Notes: generated by a model not told the origin, from the sequence alone. A stretch of 64,000 nt of DNA from Nitrospirillum sp034427435 (GCF_034427435.1 NZ_JAXQNP010000001.1:124001-188000); one strand, 5' to 3'; numbered from the stretch's first letter, positions 36,516-46,700 are shown. Program-made: numbers and translations.

Positions 36516-37783
36516 GGGCGGTCAACAGCGGCGGAAGGGGGCGTCCCGGGGTCCGGCCGGGGCGGCAGGACCAAGGCCCGTGTGCGCAGCAGGTGCCGCA
36601 GCCAGTCCCGCGACTGGCCGAACCACGCCCGGAACTCCGCCTTGCCCCAGGGGCGCCGCGCCGGCGCTGGTGTCGTCAGGCGCTCTTGGATCAGCGCGTG
36701 GATGCGCGCCGCCCGTGCCGCCCAGGTGTAGCCCTGGCTGTCGGACAGCGCCGCTTCCGCCAGCCGGTGGGCGCGGGCGGGATCGGTCAACAGCGCGTCG
36801 ATGCCGGCCACCAGCTCGGCCGGGGAATCCGGCGGGCAAAGATAGGCGTTCTCGTCATGTCGCAGTACCTCCGCCACGTCCGGCGTCTGTCCGGCCAGAA
36901 TGGGGCGCCCGGAGGCCAGGTAGAAGAACACCTTCAGCGGCAGGACGGTGGACCCGAACTCCGCCAGCGGCAGCCGGGATGGGGGGATCAGCAGGATGTC
37001 GGCGGCGTAGATGTAATCGGCCAGCGCGTCCGCCGTCTGGTAGGGCACGATGCGCACATTGGGCACGTCGCGCGCCATCACCTCGATGGGGCCCTCGCCG
37101 TACGATCCCACCAGGATGAACAGCACGTCGGGCCGCAGCCTCGCCGCCTCGATGGCCAGGGCCAGGCCCTTTTTGTGGTTCACCCGGCCGGTATAGACCA
37201 CCGTCTTGCGGTCGGGCTCGACACCGATGCGCCGCTTCGCCTCCGCCACCGGGATGCGCGCCTGGAAGCGCGCGGGCTCGAAGCCGTTGCGGATGCAGCG
37301 CACCTTGTCCTCCGGCAGGCCCAGCGCCAGGTACTTCCGCCGCGTGTACTCGGAATGGCAGATTTTGACGATGAAGCGCCGGTGGCCGACCAGGCGGTAC
37401 AGCCAGTACTGCAGCGGCGGGATCTGGTCCGGCCAGGGGCGGTAGTGGTCGAAGGCCACCCGCTGGCCGAACAGCAGGGCCATCCAGGCGACCCAGAGGT
37501 TGCGGGTATAGACCAGATCGGCCTGTTTGAATTCCGCCCGGAAGGGCAGCGTCAGGCCACACAGGAAATGCCGCAGCGCCGCCGGGCGCGCCGGCGCGTG
37601 CGCGGGCACCACCGTCAGGCCGCTGACCCGCTCCGCCACGATGGCCGCGTCCCCTTCCGCCACCGGCACATGCATCCACGATCGCTCGGTCAGCGCGGCG
37701 AGATAACGGGCCGTTGTCGTGAAGACTTCGGCATCGGCCTCTGTACTGGCGAGGGAATTTTCAAAGGTGAACAATATTCGCAT
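36512..37783 (-). CDS. Glycosyltransferase family 4
   Basis: 423 residues, GT-B fold. RILFTFENSLASTEADAEVF opens the acceptor domain; ICHSEYTRRKYLALGLPEDK, VYTGRVNHKKGLALAIEAAR and ASGRPILAGQTPDVAEVL mark the donor domain. ATG 37783 was chosen because it starts the family-typical MRILF strand; the upstream frame adds no homology and there is no clear ribosome site. First gene of a two-gene operon with the flippase. It is not closely similar to the GT4 enzyme at 32047. Confidence 0.85.
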   Translation of the reverse strand: MRILFTFENSLASTEADAEVFTTTARYLAALTERSWMHVPVAEGDAAIVAERVSGLTVVPAHAPARPAALRHFLCGLTLPFRAEFKQADLVYTRNLWVAWMALLFGQRVAFDHYRPWPDQIPPLQYWLYRLVGHRRFIVKICHSEYTRRKYLALGLPEDKVRCIRNGFEPARFQARIPVAEAKRRIGVEPDRKTVVYTGRVNHKKGLALAIEAARLRPDVLFILVGSYGEGPIEVMARDVPNVRIVPYQTADALADYIYAADILLIPPSRLPLAEFGSTVLPLKVFFYLASGRPILAGQTPDVAEVLRHDENAYLCPPDSPAELVAGIDALLTDPARAHRLAEAALSDSQGYTWAARAARIHALIQERLTTPAPARRPWGKAEFRAWFGQSRDWLRHLLRTRALVLPPRPDPGTPPSAAVDRP

Positions 37784-37881
37784 TGAAAACCATACCAGGC
37801 AGGGACCCGGGTGCAGGGTCGTGGGGAGTGTTCGCACATATGGCCTGGTGACTCAATCGCCGGCCGCGCCGTGCCGACGCG

Positions 37882-38286
37882 CTACCCGGCCTGCTGGTTG
37901 CGCATGAAATCGGCCAGGGGTGCCAGTGCGCCCAGGATGGCCTGGCGGCCCCGCGCATCGGGAATGGTCTCGTCCAGCGCCCGCTTCATGCACAGCAGCC
38001 AGGCGTCACGCTCCGCCTCGCCAATCCGAAAACCCAGGTGGCGGGCGCGCAGGCGGGGGTGGCCACGCTCGGCGGAATAATCGCCCGGCCCCCCCATCCA
38101 TTGCGCCAGGTACAGCGTCAGCACGCGCTTGGTTTCGGCCAGATCCACGGGATGCATGGCGCGCAGGTCGCGCGCCTCCGGTACCGTGTCCATCTGGTGA
38201 TAGAAGGCCTCGACCAGCCGGCCGATGGGCTCCATCCCGCCGATCCACTGGTAAAGGGTGGTCTTCTGTCCGCTGTCGCCGGTCAT
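37882..38286 (-). CDS. Truncated haemoglobin, group II-like
   Basis: 134 residues, full length for a 2-on-2 globin. TTLYQWIGGMEPIGRLVEAF, then YHQMDTVPEARDLRAMHP, TLYLAQWMGGPGDYS, the proximal histidine region GHPRLRARHLGF, and RDAWLLCMKRALDE with the Trp expected in group II. Binds O2 or NO. ATG 38286 fits the family start. It is a single gene and no partner is visible. Confidence 0.9.
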   Translation of the reverse strand: MTGDSGQKTTLYQWIGGMEPIGRLVEAFYHQMDTVPEARDLRAMHPVDLAETKRVLTLYLAQWMGGPGDYSAERGHPRLRARHLGFRIGEAERDAWLLCMKRALDETIPDARGRQAILGALAPLADFMRNQQAG

Positions 38287-38561
38287 GGTCTGGGCTCTGC
38301 CTGTCCTGCGGCCCCGAGGTGTGGGGCGCGGCGCCTTGTACCGCAAAGCCGCCCCGCCCGGAAGCACGGCGCGCCCACCCGTGGCCCCAGGGCATTCATC
38401 AAGGGATATGCGATATCCCGGAATTATCACCTTCGCCCGCCCGCCGCGTGCTGGTATGAAGGGGAGCGGCACCCACCCGGGTATGCCCAGGGAGAATACG
38501 CGCCAGCGGTGCCGTCACCGGCCCCGCCGCCTTAGCGACCAAACGAAAATCGGGAACGTCC

Positions 38562-40826
38562 ATGTCGGTTAAACATCACCTGCTGCTCTCCACTGCGTTG
38601 CTTATGACAACGCTTACCTATGCCGGTTCCCGCGCCGCCTGGGCCGCCGACGCGCCGGCCGCCCCGGTCACCGGCGCCTGGCAGGATGCCGCCCAATCGC
38701 CCGACGCGCGCACCAGCGCCCTGCTGAAGGTGATGACGCGGGAAGAGAAGCTGCAGTTGGTGTTCGGCTACTTCTCCACCGACTTCAAGCCCAAGGCCTA
38801 CACGCGCATCGAGGGCGGCATGGCCGACTCCGCCGGCTATGTTCCCGGCATCGCCCGCCTGGGCATTCCCGCCCAGTCGCAGACCGACGCCGGTGTCGGC
38901 GTGGCCACCCAGGCCAGCCCCACCCCGCGCCTGCGCACGGCGCTGCCGTCCGGCCTGGCGACGGCCGCCACCTGGAACCCGGATATGGCGTTCGCCGGCG
39001 GCGCCATGATCGGTGACGAGGCCCGCCGCTCCGGCTTCAACGTCCAGCTGGCCGGCGGCGTCAACCTGATGCGCGAGCCGCGCAACGGCCGCAATTTCGA
39101 ATACGGCGGCGAGGATCCTTTGCTGGCCGGCACCATCGTCGGCCATGCCATCAAGGGCATCCAGTCCAACAACATCATCTCGACGCTGAAGCACTATGCC
39201 TTCAACGACCAGGAGACCAGCCGCAACTTCATCGACGTGAAGGTCGATGAGGCGGAAGGCCGGCAGTCCGACCTGCTGGCCTTCGAGATCGCGCTGGAGA
39301 CGGGCAACCCCGGTTCCGTCATGTGCTCCTACAACCGCGTCAACGGCGCCTATGCCTGCGAGAACGACTGGCTGTTGAACCAGGTCCTGAAGAAGGATTG
39401 GGGCTTCAAGGGCTTCGTCATGTCCGACTGGGGCGCCACCCACTCCACCGCGCCGGCCGCCAACGCCGGGCTGGACCAGCAATCCGGCTATCCCTTCGAC
39501 AAGTCACCTTATTTCAAGGACGCCCTGGATGAGGCGGTGAACAACGGCCATGTCAGCGCCGCCCGCCTGGACGACATGGCCGCGCGCATCCTGCGCGCCA
39601 TGTTCGCCAATGGCCTGTTCGAGCATCCGCTGAACGGCGACCAGGCGGCCACCATCGACTACGCCGCCCACGCCAAGGTCACCCAGGCCGACGCGGAAGA
39701 GGCCATCGTCCTGTTGAAGAACCAGGGCGACGTGCTGCCCTTGGCCAAGACGGTGAAGACCATCGCCATCATCGGCGGCCATGCCGACGTCGGCGTGCTG
39801 TCGGGCGGTGGCTCGGCCCAGGTCTACCCCTATGGCGCGCCCGCCAACGGCCTGATCATCCCCAACGAGGGGCCCGCCGTCTTCCCCGGCCCCATGGTCT
39901 ATGACCCCTCCTCGCCCCTCAAGGCGCTGCAGGGCCTGACCCAGGCCAAGATCACCTACATCGACGGCAAGGACGCCAAGGCCGCCGCCAAGCTGGCGGC
40001 CAGCAGCGACGTCGCCATCGTCTTCGCCACGCAATGGACGGGCGAGGGCCAGGACGCCATCGACCTGAACCTGCCCAACGACCAGGACGCCCTGATCAAG
40101 GCCGTGGCCGGCGCCAACAAGAAGACGGTGGTGGTGGTGGAGAACGGCGGCCCGGTGGTCATGCCCTGGCTGGACAAGGTGGCGGCCGTGGTTGACGCCT
40201 GGTACCCCGGCACCAGCGGGGGCGAGGCCATCGCCCGTGTGCTGGCCGGTGAGGTCAACCCCTCCGGTCACCTGCCGGTCAGCTTCCCGGCCTCGGTCGA
40301 TCAACTGCCGCGCAAGGTGGTGGACGGCGACCGCAAGGACAAGGCGGAACATCCGCATGTCGACTACACCATCGAGGGCGCGGCCGTCGGGTACAAATGG
40401 TATGAGAAGAAGGGCCTGAAGCCGCTGTTCCCCTTCGGCTACGGCCTTAGCTACACCACCTTCGCCGCGTCCGACCTGGCCGCCGCGCCGGAGGGCAAGG
40501 GCCTGAAGGTCAGCCTGACGCTGCGCAACACCGGGGCCCGCGACGGCAAGGCCGTGGCCCAGGTCTACGTGGCCCCGGCCGCCGGCGGCTGGGAAGCGCC
40601 GAAGCGCCTGGGCGCCTTCCACAAGGTGGCGCTGAAGGCCGGTGAAAGCCAGAGCGTGAGCCTGGCCGTGGACCCGCGCCTGCTGGCGACCTACGACACC
40701 GCGGCGCACGCCTGGAAGATCAAGGGCGGCGATTACACGGTGATGACCGGCACGTCCTACCAGGACATCACCGCCAAGGTGACGGTGCACCTGCCGGACG
40801 CCACCCTGCCCGTGGGCGCGCCGTAA
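38562..40826 (+). CDS. GH3 beta-glucosidase, exported
   Basis: 754 residues with a signal peptide (about 1-28, ending AAWA). GH3 N-domain: AQSQTDAGVGVATQ, PRNGRNFEYGGEDPLLAG, STLKHYAFNDQETSRN; catalytic Asp in GFVMSDWGATHS. C-domain: AIVLLKNQGDVLPL, GWYPGTSGGEAIARVLAGE-type loop (here DAWYPGTSGGEAIARVLAGE), HLPVSFPASVDQLP. A fibronectin-III-like domain lies at about 640-750. Hydrolyses beta-linked glucosides in the periplasm or outside. It stands alone with hairpins downstream. Confidence 0.93.
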   Translation: MSVKHHLLLSTALLMTTLTYAGSRAAWAADAPAAPVTGAWQDAAQSPDARTSALLKVMTREEKLQLVFGYFSTDFKPKAYTRIEGGMADSAGYVPGIARLGIPAQSQTDAGVGVATQASPTPRLRTALPSGLATAATWNPDMAFAGGAMIGDEARRSGFNVQLAGGVNLMREPRNGRNFEYGGEDPLLAGTIVGHAIKGIQSNNIISTLKHYAFNDQETSRNFIDVKVDEAEGRQSDLLAFEIALETGNPGSVMCSYNRVNGAYACENDWLLNQVLKKDWGFKGFVMSDWGATHSTAPAANAGLDQQSGYPFDKSPYFKDALDEAVNNGHVSAARLDDMAARILRAMFANGLFEHPLNGDQAATIDYAAHAKVTQADAEEAIVLLKNQGDVLPLAKTVKTIAIIGGHADVGVLSGGGSAQVYPYGAPANGLIIPNEGPAVFPGPMVYDPSSPLKALQGLTQAKITYIDGKDAKAAAKLAASSDVAIVFATQWTGEGQDAIDLNLPNDQDALIKAVAGANKKTVVVVENGGPVVMPWLDKVAAVVDAWYPGTSGGEAIARVLAGEVNPSGHLPVSFPASVDQLPRKVVDGDRKDKAEHPHVDYTIEGAAVGYKWYEKKGLKPLFPFGYGLSYTTFAASDLAAAPEGKGLKVSLTLRNTGARDGKAVAQVYVAPAAGGWEAPKRLGAFHKVALKAGESQSVSLAVDPRLLATYDTAAHAWKIKGGDYTVMTGTSYQDITAKVTVHLPDATLPVGAP

Positions 40827-40850
40827 GCGCATCATCGCGTGAGTAATACG

Positions 40851-40879
40851 CGCGGCATGAGGTATTGCCTCATGCCGCG
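40851..40879. repeat. Perfect 12-bp inverted repeat after the GH3 gene
   Basis: CGCGGCATGAGG, loop TATTG, CCTCATGCCGCG, 25 bp after the stop. No T-run follows, so it may be a factor-assisted terminator, an mRNA-stabilising hairpin or a REP-like unit. Confidence 0.7.
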
Positions 40880-40969
40880 TAGGCCGCGACTGCGGCCGCC
40901 GGAGCGAGTACCGCAGGGCGCAGCGAGGATGAGCCAAGCCGGCGGATGTCGGCGCCCGGCGACTGAGGG

Positions 40970-41033
40970 CGGCATTTGAGCGGTCACGATCAAATGCCGT
41001 TAGTATAATAGGGGCGTCCTTGGGGGCGCCCCT
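40970..41033. terminator. Two hairpins between convergent genes
   Basis: First: CGGCATTTGA (40970-40979), 10-nt loop, TCAAATGCCG (40990-40999), perfect. Second: AGGGGCG (41010-41016), 10-nt loop, CGCCCCT (41027-41033) followed by TTCATTT. The second looks like an intrinsic terminator for the GH3 gene and lies 14 bp from the end of the convergent small gene. Confidence 0.65.
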
Positions 41034-41046
41034 TTCATTTCGGGCT

Positions 41047-41448
41047 TCAGCCGGTCAGGCCCGCCTCGCCCCGGCAGGCGGCGGCGATGGGCTTGGCCTT
41101 GTCCATCAGCAGGGCGGGGGCGCCGGTCAGGCCCTTGCGCTCCTGCTCCGCCAGGACCGTTACCTCCTTGTCTGTCAGCGCCGCGTTCACGCGCGTGGCG
41201 GTGCAGTCGCAGAAGCGGTGCAGTTTGGCGTCCGCCACCCCGGCCGGCGACGACGCCCGCGCGGCCTGGAAACAGTGCTCGGCGAAGTTGGCCGTCATGG
41301 CGGCCCGGAAACCAGCCACCTCCGCCGATTGGGCCGCCGATTGGGCCGCCGACGGGGAGGATGGCGACCGCATGAAGGCGACCCCGAGGCCGGCCACGCC
41401 GCAAACGACGACAAGCGCGACGGCCATCTTGGTCTGGTTCATGCGCAT
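41047..41448 (-). CDS. Small membrane-anchored four-cysteine protein (paralog of 42967)
   Basis: 133 residues. After MRMNQTK an N-terminal helix (about 7-27) anchors the protein; the rest is periplasmic with four cysteines: HCFQAA, FCDCTATRVNAALTDKEV and IAAACRG. The gene at 42967 has the same pattern: CVKAA, YCGCTTTKLDAALSDDEV, ISNACRK, and GxTGxPxxL between. No family recognised. GGAGAG precedes the ATG at 41448. Last gene of the minus-strand type VI array; a role as an immunity-like envelope protein is a guess. Confidence 0.65.
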   Translation of the reverse strand: MRMNQTKMAVALVVVCGVAGLGVAFMRSPSSPSAAQSAAQSAEVAGFRAAMTANFAEHCFQAARASSPAGVADAKLHRFCDCTATRVNAALTDKEVTVLAEQERKGLTGAPALLMDKAKPIAAACRGEAGLTG

Positions 41449-41559
41449 CGGCGGCTCTCCATTCTGTGTATCCCGCGTGAACGGGAGTATGGACGGACGC
41501 GGCGGTTTTGTCAGGGGCGCTTGGCCAGAATAATCTTGAACCACGCGCAGGGTTCCGAC

Positions 41560-41769
41560 CTATCGTTGGGTCTGGTAGATCCGCATTTCTTCCGGTCGGC
41601 GGATGTATGCGCGCGCACTGCTGCTATCGACTGTGATGTTACCGCAGCGGCACTCGGCGAAATGGGCGGGCATAGATGGCACCATGTTGCCGCAGTTCAG
41701 GCATTCGTAACTTATATTTTTTCCGGCGGGATAGCCTTGCCCAGGGGAAAACGGGAGAGGGCGTCGCAT
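41560..41769 (-). CDS. Small protein with zinc-ribbon-like cysteines
   Basis: 69 residues. YECLNCGNMVPSMPAHFAEC followed by RCGN gives CxxC and CxC pairs, a plausible zinc ribbon. No signal peptide or membrane helix. No family recognised. It lies among other small same-strand genes downstream of the Rhs toxin, a common place for orphan immunity genes. The start codon is uncertain. Confidence 0.5.
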   Translation of the reverse strand: MRRPLPFSPGQGYPAGKNISYECLNCGNMVPSMPAHFAECRCGNITVDSSSARAYIRRPEEMRIYQTQR

Positions 41770-41781
41770 TGTTCAGTAGTC

Positions 41782-41997
41782 TTATCCGAAATAATGGAGG
41801 AGATCGGCGATCCTATCGCGATCTTCCGGGGCGATGGGGTCGCGAAGATTGATACAGATGTCATTCAGCAGGCCGCGTACGGGGGGTGAGGGCAAATCCA
41901 AGGCCAGGATGGCCAGTAATTCCTGCCGCTTGTGCGCGTCTTTCACGTACAGGCGGACCAGATCCTTCAGAATGATGGTCGCTTCTTCTCTCGTCAT
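41782..41997 (-). CDS. Small helical protein, possible orphan immunity protein
   Basis: 71 residues, charged and apparently all-helical (MTREEATIILKDLVRLYVKD ... DRDRIADLLHYFG). No family recognised. It is 12 bp upstream of the 69-residue gene and 13 bp downstream of the 129-residue gene on the same strand, so they are probably one transcript. Confidence 0.55.
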   Translation of the reverse strand: MTREEATIILKDLVRLYVKDAHKRQELLAILALDLPSPPVRGLLNDICINLRDPIAPEDRDRIADLLHYFG

Positions 41998-42010
41998 CGC
42001 TTGATCCTTG

Positions 42011-42400
42011 TCACGCGGGCCGGATTGAGAACGCCTTGGGTTCCGTCCACGCGATCACCCAATACGGTCGATCGACACGTCCGTTGTCTCGATAGTGGGC
42101 AACAACCTCCGCAGGGCACCAATCCCGGCCAGAGGAAAACAGGGCGCCGATATCGATCAGGGCATGGATCAGGGTGATCCTGTCCTCGGTGGACGTGATG
42201 GCGCGTCTATGTTCACCGTTCCACAGCTGAAATCCTAAAGGGGCAAGGGCTCCCTGGTCGGCGGGGGTCATGGCCATCGCCACCGCGCGCGCTCCCGCCA
42301 GTTCGGTAACGATGACGCCCTGCTTAGGCAGAACCGCCGCGGGCTCCCCGTGACTCAATGGAAGATTCCCCAGGGTTGAGATTGGCCACCTTCGGGCCAT
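42011..42400 (-). CDS. Hypothetical protein of the type VI effector array
   Basis: 129 residues, soluble, no signal peptide. Segments such as EDRITLIHALIDIGALFSSG and YWVIAWTEPKAFSI suggest a mixed alpha/beta domain. No family recognised. It follows the 122-residue gene by 10 bp on the same strand. Confidence 0.5.
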   Translation of the reverse strand: MARRWPISTLGNLPLSHGEPAAVLPKQGVIVTELAGARAVAMAMTPADQGALAPLGFQLWNGEHRRAITSTEDRITLIHALIDIGALFSSGRDWCPAEVVAHYRDNGRVDRPYWVIAWTEPKAFSIRPA

Positions 42401-42410
42401 GGATCGCTCA

Positions 42411-42779
42411 TCAATATGCGGGCCCCAGCCGGACCAAGGCGCTCACCAGCGGATCATAGGCGAAATGCCAATCGGCCCAGGGTTCCGTCAATTTCATCGC
42501 TCCACAGACTATGGAGACGCCGGTTTCCAGATTGCTGGACAAGTATCCGAAGATATAGCCCGCTGGTGGCGGCAGCTCCGCCACCAGCGCGCCATCTGGG
42601 CCGAATATCTTCAGCATGAGATGAACGACGTCGTAGGTGGGCGGGCAGGCGGCAAGGACGAACAAGCGGTCGCCGTACGCATAGGCTGACTCCGCGCCCG
42701 GAATGGCTAGGGTGAGCGGTCCACCCTCCCGCGCCCAGAAAACATTCTTGCCTGGGTGCACCGTGATCAGTCCATCCAT
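42411..42779 (-). CDS. Hypothetical protein, beta-rich
   Basis: 122 residues beginning MDGLITVHPGKNVFWAREGG, with regularly alternating hydrophobic residues and repeated Gly-Pro turns (FGPDGALVAELPPPAGYIFG). It looks like a beta-sandwich or propeller fragment. No family recognised. The 187 bp between this gene and the next upstream same-strand gene hold nothing convincing. Confidence 0.5.
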   Translation of the reverse strand: MDGLITVHPGKNVFWAREGGPLTLAIPGAESAYAYGDRLFVLAACPPTYDVVHLMLKIFGPDGALVAELPPPAGYIFGYLSSNLETGVSIVCGAMKLTEPWADWHFAYDPLVSALVRLGPAY

Positions 42780-42966
42780 GGTGGCCTCCCGGTTCTACGA
42801 TGGAATGCCCCGGTCTGTGCCCGGCGGTGCCAGCCGGCCTTCTGCCTGACGGTGGCGGCATTGCTCTACCAGGGGCAAGGCCGCCGACAGGTCCCGACGG
42901 TAACGCTCGAACTCCGCTCCAGGCCCAGGCTCGGTTGTTGGTGCTACAGATGCCGCTCTATTGGCA

Positions 42967-43326
42967 TCAGCCTGGGATCTGCGCCTCTTTGCGGCAGGCG
43001 TTGGAGATGAGGTCGAGCTTGGGGGCGAGTTCCGGTGGCACGCCCGTTTGGCCCTGATGCTCCAGATCCACCAAGTGCTTGACCTCATCATCGCTCAAGG
43101 CGGCGTCCAGCTTGGTGGTGGTGCATCCGCAATAAGCCTGCACCTGGGCCGCGCTGATCCCCGGTGCGGCGCTCGCTGCCTTGACGCATTGTTCCATCAT
43201 CCCGCCGGCCATGTTCTTGCGCAAGGTGGCGACATCGGGATGACTGCTTTTGAGGAATGTGTAGCCAAAACCAATCACGCCGCCGGCGATGATGGCGACA
43301 CCGATCAATACTGCCTTGGAGGTCAT
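42967..43326 (-). CDS. Small membrane-anchored four-cysteine protein (paralog of 41047)
   Basis: 119 residues. Helix at 5-25 (AVLIGVAIIAGGVIGFGYTF), then a periplasmic domain with Cys at CVKAASAAPG, YCGCTTTKLD and SNACRKEAQ. Length, topology and all four cysteines match the 133-residue gene at 41047, indicating duplication within the array. Function unknown; the CxC with two flanking Cys could form two disulphides. Confidence 0.65.
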   Translation of the reverse strand: MTSKAVLIGVAIIAGGVIGFGYTFLKSSHPDVATLRKNMAGGMMEQCVKAASAAPGISAAQVQAYCGCTTTKLDAALSDDEVKHLVDLEHQGQTGVPPELAPKLDLISNACRKEAQIPG

Positions 43327-43386
43327 GGCGGTCTCTCTTGATTTGGCTGAAATATTTCTGAAATTTATGACTGTGTGGTATTGTTT

Positions 43387-43704
43387 TCAATATTTCTCCC
43401 TGTAGAACGCCTCTAATTTCCTTGCAATTTCTATGACATCTTCGTCATCGCACCATTCTCCAAGATATCTGGTGACTCCGATGTTGGTAACACCAGGGGA
43501 AAATCCGGATGATGGGCGAGGGAATTTTTTTGCAATAACAGATTCTTTCATTTTCATCAGATTATCAATAAGCCTTTGATAATATTCAATCCGCCATAGA
43601 TCGGATTTTTCGTAATTTATTTCTGATATCTTTCGTTCTGAAAGATTTATATTGTCCTGTATAAGCTTAATAAATCCTTCTTCTTTATCATCAAGTGTGT
43701 TCAT
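43387..43704 (-). CDS. Probable immunity protein for the Rhs toxin
   Basis: 105 residues, soluble and charged (MNTLDDKEEGFIKLIQDNIN ... EWCDDEDVIEIARKLEAFYR). The gene is AT-rich compared with the window, as immunity genes often are. Its ATG at 43704 overlaps the TGA that ends the restored Rhs toxin frame (ATGA), the classic toxin-immunity coupling. No family recognised, so the immunity role rests on position, size and composition. Confidence 0.72.
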   Translation of the reverse strand: MNTLDDKEEGFIKLIQDNINLSERKISEINYEKSDLWRIEYYQRLIDNLMKMKESVIAKKFPRPSSGFSPGVTNIGVTRYLGEWCDDEDVIEIARKLEAFYREKY

Positions 43705-46700
43705 TTTGGTATTCCTCTGGATTCCACGACCCAAGATGGGTCAAAATCTTTAAATCTGTATTGCAGCGCGCCGCCCTGGAAAATTGTGCCGTCAGCGCCT
43801 GTCTGTTGAGCGGCCTCACCAACATAAGCCGTTATGTCAGTTCCTTTTGGGATTTTAATAACAGTTGCCATTTCACGACTTCCCCATTCAGGGGGAGGGC
43901 AAGCCCTTGATGAACGTCGTCAATAGTCGAAAATTTGTTACCCTGCTCAAGACTCGTCCACCACTTTGCACTCCGCCCCTGACCCAGCGGAGTATTAGCA
44001 TGATAAGAAGTCAGGGTTAGGTCTTCTTCCAGGGGGCCTGACATCAGCTTATAGCCAGGCTTGAAATTGGCGAGGTCATCCTCGAACCCTCTGGAGTAAT
44101 CAATTCTGTTACTGGATAATGCATCCAAGCCGCATTCCAGCCCCATCGGATCAACCCACTGCACCGGGTTGGGCGCGTAGGCGGCGATGTTGCTGCCACC
44201 GCGCAGCCGGATGGGGTCCTGGGTGATGAAGCAGCCCTCGGCCGGGGCGTAATAGCGGTGGCGGTTGTAGTGCAGGCCGGTTTCGGGGTCGTGGTACTGG
44301 CCCTGGAAACGCAGGGGGTTGGGGATGGTGGCGACGGTCTGGCGGGCGAGCGCCCCCCAGGCCTTGTAGTCGGCGGCCCACACCACCTCGCCATTGTCGT
44401 TGGTCAGCTCCTGTGGCGTGCCTAGATGGTCCAGGTGGTAGTGGTAGGCCTGGGCGCGCTGCTCCGGGTCCGTCCGGCGCAACTGGGCCAGGGGGCGGAA
44501 GGTGCCGGGTTCGTAGACATAGACGGTGGCCAGGGGGTCGGCGGGTGCGGGCGCCGCGTCCGCCGCCTTGACCTCCACCGGCGCGCTTTCGGCCAGCAGG
44601 GCGTCGCCGTCCCAGAGGAAGGTGGTGCGTTGGGCGGCGACGGGCGCGGGGGCGCCAGCGTCGTTGGCCGGGACGGGGGCCGAGTGGGCGCTTTCCTTCC
44701 ACACGCGACGGCCGAAGGCGTCGTAGCCGAAGCGGGTGAGGGTGGTGCCCCGGCGGCCGCTCTCCTCCACCGCCGTCAGGCGGTTGCCGGCGTCGTAGCG
44801 ATAGTCCACGGTCACGGCGCCGCCGGCGGCGCGCCATTCCTTCACCCGGTTGCCCCAGGCGTCGTACTCGAACTTGGCGTCGCCATGGACCAGCAGCCGG
44901 TCGCCCCGCGCCTCGCCGCCCCAGAAGGCGGCATCGGGGCCGGAGGCCAGGATGTTGCCGGCGGGGTCGGTGACGAAGCTTTCGGGGTTGGCGCCCTCCA
45001 CTGCCAGCAGGCGGTCGCAAGCGTCATAGCGATAGCGCCTGACCCCGCGCCGCGCATCCTCGATGGCGGTCAGGGTGTCGGCGCCGTCATAGCCGTAGGC
45101 GCGGGCGTAGACGGTCTCTCCCCCCGCCGCGCCGCCAGTGGCCCGGCGGCGGCCTTCCTGGCGGACCAGCCGGCCCTGGGGATCGAAGGCCTGGATTTGA
45201 TGGATGCCGCCGGCCAGGCGTTCCACCTCCCGCCCCGCCGCGTCGCGGGCGAAGCGGGCCAGCGCCTTGCCGTCCAGCCCCACCGCCGCCGGCAGGTTGT
45301 CCGGACCCCAGGCGGTGTCCAGCCGCCGGCCGTCCGGCAACAGGGTGGCGATGCGCCGGCCCCGCGCGTCGCGCAGGAAGCGGATTTCCTGGTCGCCCTG
45401 CCGTTCCAGCACCGGCCGGCCGGCGGCGTCATAGGTGAGGGCGACGTGGGTGTCGGGCGTGTCGGCGGACAGCAATCGGCCGGCGACGTCGTAGCCGAAG
45501 CGATGGCTCTGGCCATCGGCGTACAGCGTTTCCAGCAGGCGGCCGGCGGGGTCGCGGGTGAAGCGGGTCACCCTGCCCTGGTCCACCGCCGCGGCGACGA
45601 AGCCGGCGGCGTCGCGGTGATAATCCAGGCGCCGCCCGTCGAAGCCCGTTTCCCCCACCAGTCGGCCGGCGGGATCGTACTCCAGGCGGTACTGTTCCCC
45701 CTTCTGGTTGAACAGGGCCACCAAGTTCAGTTCGCTGTCGTACTGATAGCGGAAGACGGAGCCGTCGGCGGCGATGCGCTCCACGGGGTAAGGCAGGCCG
45801 TCATAGCGCCAGCGGGTGACGCGGCCCAGCGGGTCGCGGTGCAGGGTGGCGTGGTCCTCGGCATCGTAGTCCAGCGTCACCGTGCCGCCGTCGGGGCGGT
45901 GCAGGGTGGTGACGTTGCCGTTGGCGTCACGCTCCAGCCGCAGGGGCGCGTCCTCGCCCCGCCGCATTTCCACCACCCGGCCCAGGGCGTCGTGGGTGTA
46001 GCGGCGGCGGTCAGCCTTGGCCGTGCCCTCGGCCAGCAGGTCGCCCTGGGGGGACCAGCTGTAACGCGCCAGCAGGCCCAACTGGTCCTGGATGGCCAGC
46101 GGCAGGCCGCGCGTGTCACGGGTATAGCGGGTGACCTGCCCCAGCGGGTCGGTATAGGTGATGAGGTTGCCGCGCCGGTCGTAACCGAAACGCTCCACCG
46201 CGCCATCGGCCCGCGTCACCTGGACGGGGCGGCCCAGGGTGGGGTGCGAGAGGTCGCGTTGGGCGCTGTCATCACCGTAGCTCAGCCGCGTGACGGCGCC
46301 GTCCGCCGCCACCCGCTCCACCAGGCGGCCCAGATCGTCATAGGTCAGGTGCAGCGTGCGGCCGTCCGGCCCCGTCAGGGCCAGCAGGTTGCCGGCGGGG
46401 TCGTAGCGGTGACGGGTGACGCCGCCCAGCGGGTTCACCTCCTCTTCCACCAGGCCCAGCTTGTTCCAGCGATAGCGGGTGACGGCGCCGCGGCCGGTGG
46501 TGACCACCGTGGTGTGGGCCTGGGTGTCGTAAACCATGCGGGCGCGGTACAGCCCGGTCTCGCCCGACAGATGCACGCCCCAGGTGTCGACGCAGCGGGC
46601 ATCGCGGCCGCGCGTCACATCGTCCCAGACGAACTGGAAGCGCAGGCCGCCGCGCCGCGTCTCCTCCACCAACAGATGGTTGTCGTAGCGGTAACGCCAG

